From NCBI GenBank assembly GCA_947589215.1, contig CANQCL010000011.1:1-64000 (forward strand): DNA of 64,000 bases, written 5' to 3'. The position numbers and the translations under genes are program-made. Origin of the DNA: an uncultured Clostridia bacterium (GTDB lineage: Bacteria > Bacillota > Clostridia > Oscillospirales > Ruminococcaceae). The notes below the pieces were generated by a model, which saw only the letters and a program-made list of their open reading frames with translations, did not search any database and was not told the DNA's origin. Shown here in pieces: positions 26,925 to 36,551 of this stretch; position 1 is the stretch's first letter; each line of letters begins with the position of its first letter.

Positions 26925-27395
26925 TTACCTGTTTCTGCTTTTAACAGCACGTTCAATTTCTCTCTGAGCCGCTTTATTTGCCAAGTCCTCTCTCTTGTCG
27001 TATAGCTTTTTACCCTTGCATAACCCAACCGCTAACTTGACCTTTGAACTTTTGAAGTATAAAGACAGCGGCACAAGTGTTAGACCCTCTTGCTTTACCT
27101 GACCGAGCAACTTTAAAATCTCTCTTTTGTGAAGAAGAAGCTTTCTTACTCTTAACGGATCGCAGTTGAATATGTTTCCATGATCGTACGGTGATATGTG
27201 CATACCTTTTATAAACATCTCACCGTTGTCTATTGAGCACCATGCGTCTTTCAGATTTACATTCCCTGCGCGCAGAGATTTAACCTCAGTTCCGACAAGT
27301 TCAATGCCAGCTTCAAGTGTTTCTAGAACAAAGTAATCATGTCTTGCTTTTCTGTTATCAGTTATTTGCTTTGTTCCCGAACTGTCTATCGCCAT
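26925..27395 (-). CDS. smpB: SsrA-binding protein SmpB
   Basis: SmpB binds the tRNA-like part of tmRNA and brings it into the stalled ribosome. The 156-residue protein has the OB-fold pattern ('[43 protein letters not shown]') and the basic C-terminal tail ('[27 protein letters not shown]') that inserts in the mRNA path. The frame runs further upstream, but the ATG at 27395 follows AAGGAG and gives the usual start. ssrA lies 17 bp downstream on the same strand, an unusually tight smpB-ssrA pair. Confidence 0.96.
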   Translation of the reverse strand: MAIDSSGTKQITDNRKARHDYFVLETLEAGIELVGTEVKSLRAGNVNLKDAWCSIDNGEMFIKGMHISPYDHGNIFNCDPLRVRKLLLHKREILKLLGQVKQEGLTLVPLSLYFKSSKVKLAVGLCKGKKLYDKREDLANKAAQREIERAVKSRNR

Positions 27396-27428
27396 AAGGT
27401 TCACTCTCCTTCGTTTGTGCAGTAATTT

Positions 27429-27457
27429 ATTATATAACGGCAAACTAAATTTGTCAA
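27429..27457 (-). promoter_or_regulatory. Sigma-A promoter of smpB-ssrA
   Basis: On the minus strand TTGACA (27452-27457), 17 bp and TATAAT (27429-27434) match the consensus exactly. Confidence 0.85.
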
Positions 27458-27537
27458 TCAGAAAAAACTAGAATTTTGCCGTCATAGTCTAATTGGAAAC
27501 GGTAACGTTTCATTAAACAGTTAAATAGACAGCAAAG

Positions 27538-27680
27538 GCGTTCGGAAATATTCCGGACGCTTTTAGCTTGCTTTTGACAATTATCCATTATCCATTATCC
27601 ATTATCTATTGTCAATTATCAATTGATAAGCCTGCCATTGCTCAAAATAAACACATTTTGCAAACTTACCAAAGGCAGAG
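27538..27680 (+). repeat. Dispersed intergenic element, copy 2 (truncated core)
   Basis: The copy has the hairpin GCGTTCGGAA/TTCCGGACGC plus TTTT (27538-27564) and seven ATTATCC-like 7-bp units (27580-27628). A core matches the other copies from AGCCTGCC (27629) up to CCAAAGGCAG (about 27678) and then breaks off, losing the CCAGCG hairpin. Unlike the other copies it sits between divergent genes. Confidence 0.75.
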
Positions 27681-27738
27681 TACAGTCGGGAGGAAAAAAA
27701 TATTTTTAAAAGTCCTTTAAAATTAAATTAAAATATGT

Positions 27739-27744
27739 TATAAT
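27739..27744 (+). promoter_or_regulatory. Probable -10 of the lipoprotein/two-component operon
   Basis: TATAAT with a weak -35 (TTTAAA at 27716-27721, 17 bp away), about 48 bp upstream of the lipoprotein start. Confidence 0.5.
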
Positions 27745-27791
27745 GAATTCAAATGTATAAAAATATATTTTTGGCAGAGGGAGATGACTGT

Positions 27792-29117
27792 ATGAAAAGA
27801 ATTATAGCTTTGATTATTTCTTTTCTAATGATTTTCGGTTTGTCCGGATGTTCAATGGGACAAAGCGGAATCGACGGTTTGCTTTCTGCACCAAAGCTGA
27901 CAGAAGAGCAGTCGGAGATACACGAGGCGCTTATTCGAAATGTCGGCAATGATATTTCTTTAAAGTACCCGAAAAGCGGAGAAAATCGTTCAGCGTTTGT
28001 AATAGAGAACATAGACAACGAGCCTACAGAAGAAGCGATAGTGTTTTTTCAGTATAATGATCCTGAGAATGATACAGGTACAGTTATGGTAGAGATTTTA
28101 GATCAGAACTCAAACGGTAATTGGCAGTCGGTAGTTGAGTTTCCCGGAGCAGGTCCTGTAGTTGATCAGATAGGAATAAAAAATCTTGGTTATGATGATA
28201 AGCCCAGTATAATAATCGGGTATTCTACATTGAACCTTGAGGACAAGCAATTTCAGATATACAGCTATAGCGAAGGTCAGATGAGCAGTATATACACAGA
28301 TAAATATTCCATAATGCACATTATTGATCTAAACGGAGAGGGACATAACGACATAATAACAATTTCAACTGATGAGACAGGGAAGTCGACAGCGTCGCTG
28401 CTGCGTTCGGAGAACGGCAGGATAGTTTTAGTTGACAGTATTTCTATGGCAGGCGGTACAAGCTCCTATGTTTCGTCGGCAATCGGAAAGACCGCAGACG
28501 GAAGCTCTGCTTTGTTTGTAGATTCAACAAAGTCTACGGGAATAATTCAGACAGAGATCATTTCTTACAGCTATAAGAAGCTTCAGAATCCGATGGTTAC
28601 TTTCTCAAAAAAGCTTATGGCGAAAACTGCAAGGCAATCTCAGTATTTAAGTATGGATATAGACAAAGACACTGTTATAGAAATACCGGAGACAGTGACG
28701 GCAAAAGGGTATGAAAAATATGATGATACAAATAAGGACAAGCAGTATTTGACTATATGGAAGGTTTATAAGGACAGCTATTCGCTGAAAGAAAAATATA
28801 CAAGTTATTATAAAATATCAGACGGGTACGCATTTATTTTCCCTGAAAGTTGGAAAAATAATGTTACAGTTAAAATAGATAAAGCAACGGGAGAAGCGGT
28901 GTTTTACAAATATAATAACAGTCTTTCTGAAAGCGATAGAGAGTTGCTGAGAATTAATGTAATTGACATTGGGGACATAGGCAAATACAATGAGAATGAC
29001 TATAGGGTCGTAAGCACCGAAAACGATATTGCGTATATTGCAAAAATAAGCAACCCTTATGACGAACTTGGTGTTGATTTTAATGTTGTAAAAAGTAATC
29101 TGTATTTAACGGATTGA
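27792..29117 (+). CDS. Lipoprotein upstream of a two-component system
   Basis: The 441-residue protein has a lipoprotein signal peptide with lipobox LSGC (Cys20). The frame extends to an upstream ATG at 27753, but the ATG at 27792 follows GAGGGAGA and starts the signal peptide. The mature part consists of repeated beta-rich units with Asp/Gly-rich turns ('IDLNGEGHNDIITIS', 'KNLGYDDKPSIIIGYS'), resembling FG-GAP/VCBS propeller repeats, by eye only. It should sit on the outer face of the membrane. The gene heads an operon with a response regulator and sensor kinase, so it may sense a ligand or modulate the kinase; that role is inferred. Confidence 0.7.
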   Translation: MKRIIALIISFLMIFGLSGCSMGQSGIDGLLSAPKLTEEQSEIHEALIRNVGNDISLKYPKSGENRSAFVIENIDNEPTEEAIVFFQYNDPENDTGTVMVEILDQNSNGNWQSVVEFPGAGPVVDQIGIKNLGYDDKPSIIIGYSTLNLEDKQFQIYSYSEGQMSSIYTDKYSIMHIIDLNGEGHNDIITISTDETGKSTASLLRSENGRIVLVDSISMAGGTSSYVSSAIGKTADGSSALFVDSTKSTGIIQTEIISYSYKKLQNPMVTFSKKLMAKTARQSQYLSMDIDKDTVIEIPETVTAKGYEKYDDTNKDKQYLTIWKVYKDSYSLKEKYTSYYKISDGYAFIFPESWKNNVTVKIDKATGEAVFYKYNNSLSESDRELLRINVIDIGDIGKYNENDYRVVSTENDIAYIAKISNPYDELGVDFNVVKSNLYLTD

Positions 29118-29181
29118 TATAAATTAATTTCCGAATTTTATAGGCTGTGCAATAAACATTGCATAGGATTGGAGGATAAAA

Positions 29182-29880
29182 ATGAGAAAAATTCTTGTTT
29201 GCGAGGATGAGGACTCTATCCGTGAGGTTATAGTTCTGAATTTGGTAAGGGTAGGATATGAAGTTGTTGATGTAGCAAGCGGTGAAGAGGCACTGAAAGC
29301 CTTTGATGAAAACGGAGGCTTCTTTGATGTTGCGCTTTTGGATATTATGATGCCGGGAATAGACGGCTTTGAGGTATGTAAAAAGCTTAGAGCGAAGTCG
29401 AGCGCAATGGGAATAATAATGCTTTCCGCTAAAAGTCAGGAAATGGACAAGGTATCGTCTCTTATGATGGGAGCAGATGACTACATTACAAAGCCGTTTT
29501 CCATATCTGAGCTTATAGCAAGGGTAGACGCAGTTTGCCGAAGAGTTGATAACAGCAATATCAAAACTGACAGTTCTCCTACAATCAAGTCGGGACCGTT
29601 TACCATTAACCCGAAAAGCAGAACGGTTTACAAAAACGGTCAGCCCATAGATTTAACACAGGTTGAATATCAGATAATGGAGTATTTCTTCAACAATCAG
29701 AATACTGCTCTTGACAGAACGAGTATTCTGAACCACATTTGGGGCGACAGCTATTTTGGCGACGATAAAATAGTAGATGTAAATATCAGAAGAATCAGAA
29801 TGAAAATTGAGGAGGAGCCGTCGAACCCAAAATATATACAGACAATTTGGGGCTTCGGATATAAGTGGGTTTCAAATTGA
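29182..29880 (+). CDS. OmpR/PhoB-family response regulator
   Basis: The 232-residue protein has a receiver domain (1-120) with the acidic pair 'CEDED', phospho-acceptor Asp54 ('LLDIMMPG') and Lys in 'TKPFS'. A winged-helix DNA-binding domain follows (about 135-232, 'LTQVEYQIMEYFFNNQNTALDRTSILNHIWGD...DVNIRRIRMKIEEEPSNPKYIQTIWGFGYKWV'). It is phosphorylated by the kinase 42 bp downstream. GGAGG precedes the ATG. The regulon cannot be told from the sequence. Confidence 0.93.
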   Translation: MRKILVCEDEDSIREVIVLNLVRVGYEVVDVASGEEALKAFDENGGFFDVALLDIMMPGIDGFEVCKKLRAKSSAMGIIMLSAKSQEMDKVSSLMMGADDYITKPFSISELIARVDAVCRRVDNSNIKTDSSPTIKSGPFTINPKSRTVYKNGQPIDLTQVEYQIMEYFFNNQNTALDRTSILNHIWGDSYFGDDKIVDVNIRRIRMKIEEEPSNPKYIQTIWGFGYKWVSN

Positions 29881-29922
29881 TTTTATGGTGATCTGATTTT
29901 TATGTGAGGGGAGTGACAATAG

Positions 29923-31428
29923 TTGAAGATAAAAGTAAAGAAAGGCATAACCAGCCGATGGCTTATCAACAGTTTTGGCTTAATGGTTATTATACTTTTG
30001 CTTGTTGAAGTCGGAGCACTGCTTTTTGTGAGAAACTATTATCACTCGTCTATCAGGCAGTATCTTGGGAGTAAAATGAATATTATCACCTCTGCGGTTA
30101 CGAGGTATTCGGAAAACAACGACATTAATTACAACTCAGAGGTTAGAAATCTTGTTGAGACCTTCGACGACAAAGATAGAATTGAGCTAATGGCAGTAAA
30201 CAATTCAGGAAAAGTCGTAGTAAGCTCTTCGGGGTTTTCTTCTGATACATACGGAAATCTTTCCGATTATGAGGAAGCTAAACGCACGAATTCAGACTCG
30301 CTTTATAAAACCTTCAAGCTTGAAACAACAGGCGAAAAGGTTATGTCCTACACAGTGATGATAGGTCAAAGCGGCAGTGAATATTCAGCTATGAGAATGG
30401 TTACGTCACTAAGCAACGCCAATTTACAGATGTATTTTATATTTGCGGTTGTAACTTTTGTGGTAATGGGAATTATAGCGCTCATATTTTTTTCGGGAAT
30501 TTCGTTTGTAAGAAGTATAGTAACGCCGATAAATGAAATTACAGAGACTGCAAAGCAGTTTGCAACAGGTGATTTTTCCAAGAGAATTAAGTTTAAAGGC
30601 GACAACGAGCTTGGCGAACTATGCAAAAGCGTAAACTATATGGCTGATGAGCTTTCAAATTCTGAGAAGATAAAAAATGAATTTATTTCTCAGGTTTCGC
30701 ATGAGCTGAGAACCCCTTTGACGGCAATAAAAGGCTGGAGCGAGACTATGGAAACCATTGACGACAGGGAAACCTTTGTTAAGGGTATGCGTGTTATCAC
30801 TAGCGAGACTGAAAGGCTTTCTCAGATGGTTGAGGAGCTTTTGGATTTCTCAAGGATTCAGGACGGCAGGCTTCAGCTTAGTAAGGATATAATAGACATT
30901 CTGGCGGAGCTGGGCGAGACGGTTTTGATATACAAAGAAAGAGCGAAAACTCTTAATATTACTCTCAATTATTATGAGCCCGAGATGCTGCCGTTTATTT
31001 ACGGAGACAAAAACAGATTGAGACAGGTATTTATAAATATTGTAGATAACGCTATAAAGTATTCTGACGCCGGAGACACAGTTTCGGTTGAAGCGTTTGA
31101 GGACGAGCGTGGAGTTGTTATTTCTATTTCTGATACGGGAATAGGTATAAGCAAGGAAGATCTGCCGAAGGTAAAGACTAAATTCTTTAAATCAAACCAC
31201 ACAAGACGAGGTTCTGGTATCGGTCTTGCTGTGGCGAATGAGATCATATCGCTTCATGGCGGAACTCTTGATATCAACAGCGAAGAGGGAGTAGGCACGA
31301 CAGTAGTAATTGTACTTCCGGTTGCCTCACAGTCGTCGTCAAAGGAAGCCAAAGATACAAGCGTTAATGTAAATATTTTTTCATCAGAGGACGAAAGGAA
31401 CGAGTTGCAAAATGACAAACCAATTTAA
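29923..31428 (+). CDS. Sensor histidine kinase
   Basis: The 501-residue membrane kinase has a first membrane helix (about 15-38), an extracellular sensing part (about 39-165) and a second helix (about 168-192). HAMP, HisKA with His260 in 'SHELRTPL', and HATPase_c ('DNAIKYS', 'DTGIGI', 'GSGIGLAV') follow. A short Ser-rich tail ends the protein. It starts at TTG behind GAGGGGAGTG. It pairs with the response regulator just upstream and probably with the lipoprotein before that. Its last 17 bp overlap the next gene, so translation is coupled. Confidence 0.92.
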   Translation: MKIKVKKGITSRWLINSFGLMVIILLLVEVGALLFVRNYYHSSIRQYLGSKMNIITSAVTRYSENNDINYNSEVRNLVETFDDKDRIELMAVNNSGKVVVSSSGFSSDTYGNLSDYEEAKRTNSDSLYKTFKLETTGEKVMSYTVMIGQSGSEYSAMRMVTSLSNANLQMYFIFAVVTFVVMGIIALIFFSGISFVRSIVTPINEITETAKQFATGDFSKRIKFKGDNELGELCKSVNYMADELSNSEKIKNEFISQVSHELRTPLTAIKGWSETMETIDDRETFVKGMRVITSETERLSQMVEELLDFSRIQDGRLQLSKDIIDILAELGETVLIYKERAKTLNITLNYYEPEMLPFIYGDKNRLRQVFINIVDNAIKYSDAGDTVSVEAFEDERGVVISISDTGIGISKEDLPKVKTKFFKSNHTRRGSGIGLAVANEIISLHGGTLDINSEEGVGTTVVIVLPVASQSSSKEAKDTSVNVNIFSSEDERNELQNDKPI

Positions 31429-32440
31429 AAATAATGAAAATATGCAAAATGATTACAAACAGGAAAATGAAACGTCTTTAGAGCAGAGTAAGATAAAATC
31501 AGAAAAATTCAAGTCAAAAATCGGCGGTCAGGCTCTTATCGAGGGAATTATGATGAGGGGTATTGACAAATCTGCAATGGCTCTAAGACTGCCGACGGGT
31601 GAGATCGAGGTCGAGGAATGGGACGCGAATAACGGAAAAAGTGCTCCTTGGTACAAAAAAACTCCTTTTATTAGGGGGATTTTCAATATGGTTTCCACCT
31701 TTGTCGAGGGGTATAAATGTCTTTCAAAGTCAGCTGACAGAGCTATGGAGTTTGAGGACGAGGAGCCCGAGTCAAAGTTTGAAATATGGCTCGAAGAAAA
31801 GATAGGAGACAAGCTTGTTCCTATTGTCACTACTATCGGTACTGTCTTGGGTGTTGTAGTCGCATTGCTGTTATTTATGTGGGTGCCTTCTTTGATAGTA
31901 AATGGAATCGGTAAGCTAATACCTATGAATCCCTTTGTGAAGACGCTGATTGAGGGTATTATAAAAATATTTGTCTTTGTGGGCTATATGGCACTTACTG
32001 GTCTTATGAAAGACATTAGACGAACATATGAATATCATGGCGCAGAGCATAAAACAATAGCCTGCTATGAAGCAGGAGACGAGCTTACACCCGAAAGCGT
32101 TAAGAAGTATACACGCTTTCACCCCAGATGCGGTACAAGCTTTATATTCATTGTACTGTTTATAAGCATTATAGTGTTTTCAGTTTTCAGACTTCCTTGG
32201 AATAATATATTTCTGAGACTTATATGCAAGCTTCCGCTTCTCCCTGTAATAGTTGGTATAGGCTATGAGATAATCAGGCTTGCAGGAAAATACAACAATA
32301 TATTTACAAGAATAATATCTGCACCGGGACTTTGGCTTCAAAGACTTACTACCAGAGAGCCTGACCTTGATGTTATTGAGGTAGCAATTGCCGCATTGAA
32401 GCCGTGTATACCGAAGGATTCCGAAGACGACAGATGGTAA
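31412..32440 (+). CDS. DUF1385 (YqhQ-like) membrane protein
   Basis: The 342-residue protein has the family motif 'KIGGQALIEGIMMRG' (about residues 36-50), about four membrane segments and the conserved 'YHGAEHKTIACYEAGDELTPESVKKYTRFHPRCGTSFIF' block. The role of the family is not established; it is common in Firmicutes and usually lies upstream of prmC and prfA. Here prmC follows with a 7-bp overlap but prfA is absent. The start overlaps the histidine kinase gene, so it may be read from the same transcript. Confidence 0.85.
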   Translation: MTNQFKNNENMQNDYKQENETSLEQSKIKSEKFKSKIGGQALIEGIMMRGIDKSAMALRLPTGEIEVEEWDANNGKSAPWYKKTPFIRGIFNMVSTFVEGYKCLSKSADRAMEFEDEEPESKFEIWLEEKIGDKLVPIVTTIGTVLGVVVALLLFMWVPSLIVNGIGKLIPMNPFVKTLIEGIIKIFVFVGYMALTGLMKDIRRTYEYHGAEHKTIACYEAGDELTPESVKKYTRFHPRCGTSFIFIVLFISIIVFSVFRLPWNNIFLRLICKLPLLPVIVGIGYEIIRLAGKYNNIFTRIISAPGLWLQRLTTREPDLDVIEVAIAALKPCIPKDSEDDRW

Positions 32441-33279
32441 CTTTGAATGAGATATTTCTGAGCGCAAAATCAAGGCTGTCAAAAGCCGGAATAGAAAACG
32501 CTTATTTTGAGACAAAGGAGCTTTTTTGCAAGGCGTTCGGAAAAGAGCCTGTGTACTTTGATATGAATTCTTGTGCAGACGAGAAAAAGTACAGGTATTT
32601 TGAAAAGCTTATTAAACGCAGGGTAAGTGGTGAACCGCTTCAGTATATCTTAGGCGAGTGGGAGTTTTATTCGCTGCCGATAAGGGTAGGAAATGGCGTT
32701 TTGATACCTAGACAGGATACCGAAACGCTGGTCGATACGGCTGTTGAGCTGTTTAAGGATAGGCATGGAATTACTGTTTTTGATTTGTGTTCAGGCAGCG
32801 GTTGTATAGGTCTGGCAATTGAGAAAAACTTAGATGTCGATAAGCTTATATTGGTTGAAAATTCTCAAGACGCTGTTAAATATTTAAAGGAGAATGTCAG
32901 ACTTAATAATTCAAAAGCGGTGATTATTGAGGGCAGTGTTCTTGACAGAGATGTCATTGACCGTCTGCCGCAGGCTGATTTGATTGTATCAAATCCACCG
33001 TATCTGAATTCCTGCGATATGGAAAATCTTCAAAGAGAAGTCGAGTTTGAGCCAAAAGAAGCTCTTTTCGGCGGCGAGGACGGACTTGATTTTTACCGTA
33101 ATATAGCTAGACTTTATAAGGGTAAATTAACCGCAGGCGGACGCTTGATATTTGAAATAGGTATAAATCAGGGAAATGAGGTAACACGAATACTAACGAA
33201 CGCTGGATATGAGAGTGTTGAAATCATAAAGGACTTATGCTATGCTGATAGAGTTGTTTTGGGAAGAAGTACAAATTAA
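32434..33279 (+). CDS. prmC: Release factor glutamine methyltransferase
   Basis: PrmC methylates the Gln of the GGQ motif in RF1 and RF2. The 281-residue protein has the N-terminal helical domain, the SAM-binding 'VFDLCSGSGCIGLAIEKN' and the catalytic 'SNPPY' motif. The frame is open to a GTG at 32404, but the ATG at 32434 overlaps the upstream stop (ATGGTAA) and fits the family N-terminus ('TLNEIFLSAKSRL'). Its substrate RF2 is encoded at 9101-10198. recA follows, not prfA as in many relatives. Confidence 0.92.
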   Translation: MVTLNEIFLSAKSRLSKAGIENAYFETKELFCKAFGKEPVYFDMNSCADEKKYRYFEKLIKRRVSGEPLQYILGEWEFYSLPIRVGNGVLIPRQDTETLVDTAVELFKDRHGITVFDLCSGSGCIGLAIEKNLDVDKLILVENSQDAVKYLKENVRLNNSKAVIIEGSVLDRDVIDRLPQADLIVSNPPYLNSCDMENLQREVEFEPKEALFGGEDGLDFYRNIARLYKGKLTAGGRLIFEIGINQGNEVTRILTNAGYESVEIIKDLCYADRVVLGRSTN

Positions 33280-33334
33280 TGGACAGTTAAATTGCTAGAA
33301 TAAAGCATATTAAAATATTTTGGGAGGCATTATA

Positions 33335-34525
33335 ATGGCTGGTAAAAAGAATGATGTAAAAAAGAGCGTGGTAGTTCCGAAAAACAGTGAAGAAAAAAAG
33401 AAAGCTCTCGAAACTGCTATTGCGCAGATCGAAAAGCAATATGGTGCGGGCGCTGTTATGAAGCTGGGACAACATTCTACATTGAATGTTGAGGCAATTC
33501 CTACAGGCTCAATGACGCTGGATATGGCGCTCGGCATAGGAGGAGTACCGAGAGGACGAATTGTTGAGGTATACGGACCTGAAAGCTCCGGAAAGACAAC
33601 TGTTGCGCTTCATATTGCCGCTGAGGCTCAGAAGCTGGGCGGAGAAGTTGCGTTTATTGACGTTGAACACGCTCTTGACCCTATATATGCTGAAAAGCTG
33701 GGTGTTGACATTGATAATATGCTTGTTTCACAGCCGGACAGCGGCGAGCAGGCATTAGAGATCGCTGAGGCTTTGGTGCGTTCGGGGGCAATAGACTGCA
33801 TAGTTCTCGACTCGGTTGCGGCTATGGTCACAAAGGCTGAAATCGACGGTGAGATGGGAGATACCCACGTTGGTCAGTTAGCGCGTTTGATGTCTCAGGC
33901 TATGAGAAAGCTGACGTCTGTAATAGCTAAATCAAACTGCGTTGCAATTTTCATCAATCAAGTTCGTGAGAAGATAGGAGTTATATACGGAAACCCTGAA
34001 ACAACTCCGGGCGGAAGAGCGCTTAAATTCTACTCGTCTGTAAGAATTGAGGTTCGCCGAGCTGAGCAAATCAAAAACGGTGCGGAGGTTATCGGAAACA
34101 GAACAAAGTGCAAGGTCGTTAAGAATAAGGTAGCACCTCCGTTTAAAGAGTGTGAGTTTGATATTATGTACGGTCAGGGAATTTCCCGTGTCGGCGAGAT
34201 TTTAGACCTTGCCGTTGAACTTGGAATTGTAAAGAAGGGCGGCGCTTGGTTCAGCTATAACGACGTTAAGCTGGGTCAGGGCAGAGATAATTCAAAGGAG
34301 TTTTTGCTGTCTAACCCTGAAATTATGAACGAGATAGAAGAAAAAATCAAGGAAAACGAAGACGCTGTTGTAATGGTTTCTAAAAAGAACAAGAAGTCTG
34401 CCAAAGTCAAGGAGGCTGCTGAAAAAGCGGCTGAAGCTGTAGAAAAGGCAAAATCAGAGAACAGCAGTGTTGTTGTTGACCCTGATGACGACTTTGAGGA
34501 ATTTGCGCCTGTTGATGTTGAGTAA
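33335..34525 (+). CDS. recA: Recombinase A
   Basis: RecA forms filaments on single-stranded DNA, carries out strand exchange and triggers the SOS response. The 396-residue protein has Walker [10 protein letters not shown] (81-89), 'VLDSVAAM' and the DNA-binding loops ('[31 protein letters not shown]'). The ATG at 33335 follows GGGAGG; an upstream TTG would put the ribosome binding site inside the gene. After the core it has a long tail, first Lys/Ala/Glu-rich ('[22 protein letters not shown]') and then acidic ('[15 protein letters not shown]'). No LexA box was seen upstream. recX follows 24 bp downstream. Confidence 0.97.
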   Translation: MAGKKNDVKKSVVVPKNSEEKKKALETAIAQIEKQYGAGAVMKLGQHSTLNVEAIPTGSMTLDMALGIGGVPRGRIVEVYGPESSGKTTVALHIAAEAQKLGGEVAFIDVEHALDPIYAEKLGVDIDNMLVSQPDSGEQALEIAEALVRSGAIDCIVLDSVAAMVTKAEIDGEMGDTHVGQLARLMSQAMRKLTSVIAKSNCVAIFINQVREKIGVIYGNPETTPGGRALKFYSSVRIEVRRAEQIKNGAEVIGNRTKCKVVKNKVAPPFKECEFDIMYGQGISRVGEILDLAVELGIVKKGGAWFSYNDVKLGQGRDNSKEFLLSNPEIMNEIEEKIKENEDAVVMVSKKNKKSAKVKEAAEKAAEAVEKAKSENSSVVVDPDDDFEEFAPVDVE

Positions 34526-34549
34526 CGCTTTAGTGAAAGGTACATACCA

Positions 34550-35164
34550 ATGAAGATAACAAGCCTTGAAAAATACAAGGGAAAAACTTACCATGTTGAT
34601 TTTGACAACGACGAAACATACTTTTGGCATTTTGATATTATATGCGAGTATCACCTTAAAGAGGGTATGGAAATACCTCAGAGCGCTGTTGAGAAAATAG
34701 TTTTTTCCAATGATTTCAGAAAGGCAAAGGAACGTGCTTTGTATCTGCTTGACTACAGGGATTACTCGTATACCGAGCTCTTTGAAAAGCTGGAAAAAAA
34801 CTACAGCGAGGATGTCTGCTATAAGGTTATGGAGAGAATGGTCGAGCTTGGAACTATCGACGACAGGAGATATGCCGAGCGTTTGGCAAGGCACTATAGT
34901 GATGTCAAGATGTACGGCTATTACAGAGCCTCTGCTGAAATGAGAAACAAGGGCGTACCCAAAGACATTATCGAGGAAACCCTGAGCGAGTATGAGGATA
35001 CGGTTTATGAGAGGCTATTTGAGCTTATAAATAAGAAGTATTACCGTTATCTTGATGATGAAAAAGGAGTAAAGAAAGTTAAAAATGCATTGGTCAGGTA
35101 TGGGTATTCATATGATGATATAAACGCTGTGTTAAATGAGGTTTTAAGCGAATCTGACGACTGA
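34550..35164 (+). CDS. recX: Regulatory protein RecX
   Basis: RecX binds RecA filaments and limits their activity. The 204-residue protein has an N-terminal extension (about 1-60) and three-helix repeats typical of the family ('AKERALYLLDYRDYSYTELFEKLEKN', 'LGTIDDRRYAERLARHYSDVKMYGYYRASAEMRNKGVPKDII', and a third unit at the end). The recA-recX order with a 24-bp gap is the usual one, which strengthens the call. Confidence 0.9.
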   Translation: MKITSLEKYKGKTYHVDFDNDETYFWHFDIICEYHLKEGMEIPQSAVEKIVFSNDFRKAKERALYLLDYRDYSYTELFEKLEKNYSEDVCYKVMERMVELGTIDDRRYAERLARHYSDVKMYGYYRASAEMRNKGVPKDIIEETLSEYEDTVYERLFELINKKYYRYLDDEKGVKKVKNALVRYGYSYDDINAVLNEVLSESDD

Positions 35165-35211
35165 TTTACTATTAAAAAACACACGCGGTTTAATTAGAAA
35201 AGGTGATTTAT

Positions 35212-36534
35212 TTGGTTAGAGTTGGAATGGTATCTCTCGGCTGTCCTAAGAATCAGGTCGACGCTGAAAGGATGCTTTACCTGTTGATAAAGGACGGATA
35301 CGAGCTTGTCTCTGACGCTGGGCTTTCAGATGTTGTTATTGTAAACACCTGCGGTTTTATCGAATCTGCAAAGGGCGAGGCTATAGAGACTATATTGGAG
35401 TTCTGCACTCTAAAACAGGAGGGCAGAATAAAAGCTGTTATTGTTACTGGCTGTCTAGCGGAAAGGTATAAGGACGAGGTTTTAAAGGAAATACCAGAGG
35501 TTGACGCTGTTGTAGGTATAGGCTCGAATGAAAAGATATGTCAGATAATTAAGGATGTCTGCAAGGGTGAGAAATTAACGTCATACGGCGGTAAGGAAAG
35601 CCTTTGTTTTGATGATAATAGGATAATTTCAACACCCGGCAGCTTTGCATTTATAAAAATCGCCGAAGGCTGTGAAAACTGCTGTACATATTGTGCTATA
35701 CCGTCAATAAGGGGAAGATTCAGAAGCAGAAAAATTGAGGATATAGTTAAAGAAGCAGAAAAGATAGCCAAACAGGGATTTACCGAGCTTGTTGTAGTAG
35801 CTCAGGACACCACACGCTACGGCGAGGATATATACGGCGAGACTAAGCTGGCTGAGCTGCTTAACAGACTGTGTGAAGTCGACGGTCTTAAATGGATAAG
35901 AACGCTTTATATGTACCCTGAACGCATTACTGATGAGCTTATAGATACGATTGCTAGTCAGAAGAAGCTGGTAAAGTATATGGACATTCCAATTCAGCAT
36001 TGTAACAGCACCGTTTTAAAGCGAATGAACAGAAAAGGGAACAAGCAAAGCCTTGTTGATTTGATACAAAAAATAAGGAATAAGATTCCCGATGTTGTAC
36101 TTAGAACCACGCTTATAGCAGGTTTTCCGGGAGAAACGGAGGAGCAGTTTGAGGAGCTTTGCGAATTTGTTGAGGAAATTCAGTTTGAAAGACTGGGCTG
36201 CTTTGCTTATTCTCAAGAGGAGGGAACCGCAGCGGCTGATTTTCCCAATCAGATAGACGAGGACATAAAGAAATACAGATGCGAGATCATTTATGATATG
36301 CAGATGAGGATTTCTGATAAATTTAATCATAGCCTACTGGGAAGCGAGCTTGAGGTAGTTGTAGAGGGGTACGACAGATACGCTGAATGCTTTTTCGGCA
36401 GAAGCTATATGGACGCTCCGGACATTGACGGAAAAATTTTCTTCACGAGTAAAAATAAGCTTTCACTTGGTGAATATGTTAAAGTGAAGGTTAGTGATAT
36501 ATTGGATTATGATTTATTAGGTGAACAGATATAA
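35212..36534 (+). CDS. rimO: Ribosomal protein S12 methylthiotransferase
   Basis: RimO adds a methylthio group to Asp in ribosomal protein S12 using two Fe-S clusters and radical SAM chemistry. The protein (about 440 residues) has the N-terminal UPF0004 domain with three Cys ('SLGCPKNQVDAERM', 'NTCGFIESAK', 'TGCLAERY'), the radical SAM motif C-x3-C-x2-C ('GCENCCTYCAIPSIRGRFRSR') and a C-terminal TRAM-like domain. AAAAGG (35198-35203) favours the TTG at 35212; a GTG at 35203 is too close. It follows recX by 48 bp. Confidence 0.93.
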   Translation: MVRVGMVSLGCPKNQVDAERMLYLLIKDGYELVSDAGLSDVVIVNTCGFIESAKGEAIETILEFCTLKQEGRIKAVIVTGCLAERYKDEVLKEIPEVDAVVGIGSNEKICQIIKDVCKGEKLTSYGGKESLCFDDNRIISTPGSFAFIKIAEGCENCCTYCAIPSIRGRFRSRKIEDIVKEAEKIAKQGFTELVVVAQDTTRYGEDIYGETKLAELLNRLCEVDGLKWIRTLYMYPERITDELIDTIASQKKLVKYMDIPIQHCNSTVLKRMNRKGNKQSLVDLIQKIRNKIPDVVLRTTLIAGFPGETEEQFEELCEFVEEIQFERLGCFAYSQEEGTAAADFPNQIDEDIKKYRCEIIYDMQMRISDKFNHSLLGSELEVVVEGYDRYAECFFGRSYMDAPDIDGKIFFTSKNKLSLGEYVKVKVSDILDYDLLGEQI

Positions 36535-36551
36535 AGAGAGGACGACTACAT

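Noticed and set aside
32524-32540. AAGGCGTTCGGAAAA inside prmC as another dispersed-element hairpin
   Set aside because: There is no second arm and it lies in conserved coding sequence; a chance match.
33280-33334. SOS (LexA) box upstream of recA
   Set aside because: No recognisable GAAC-N4-GTTC-type or related palindrome in the short gap.
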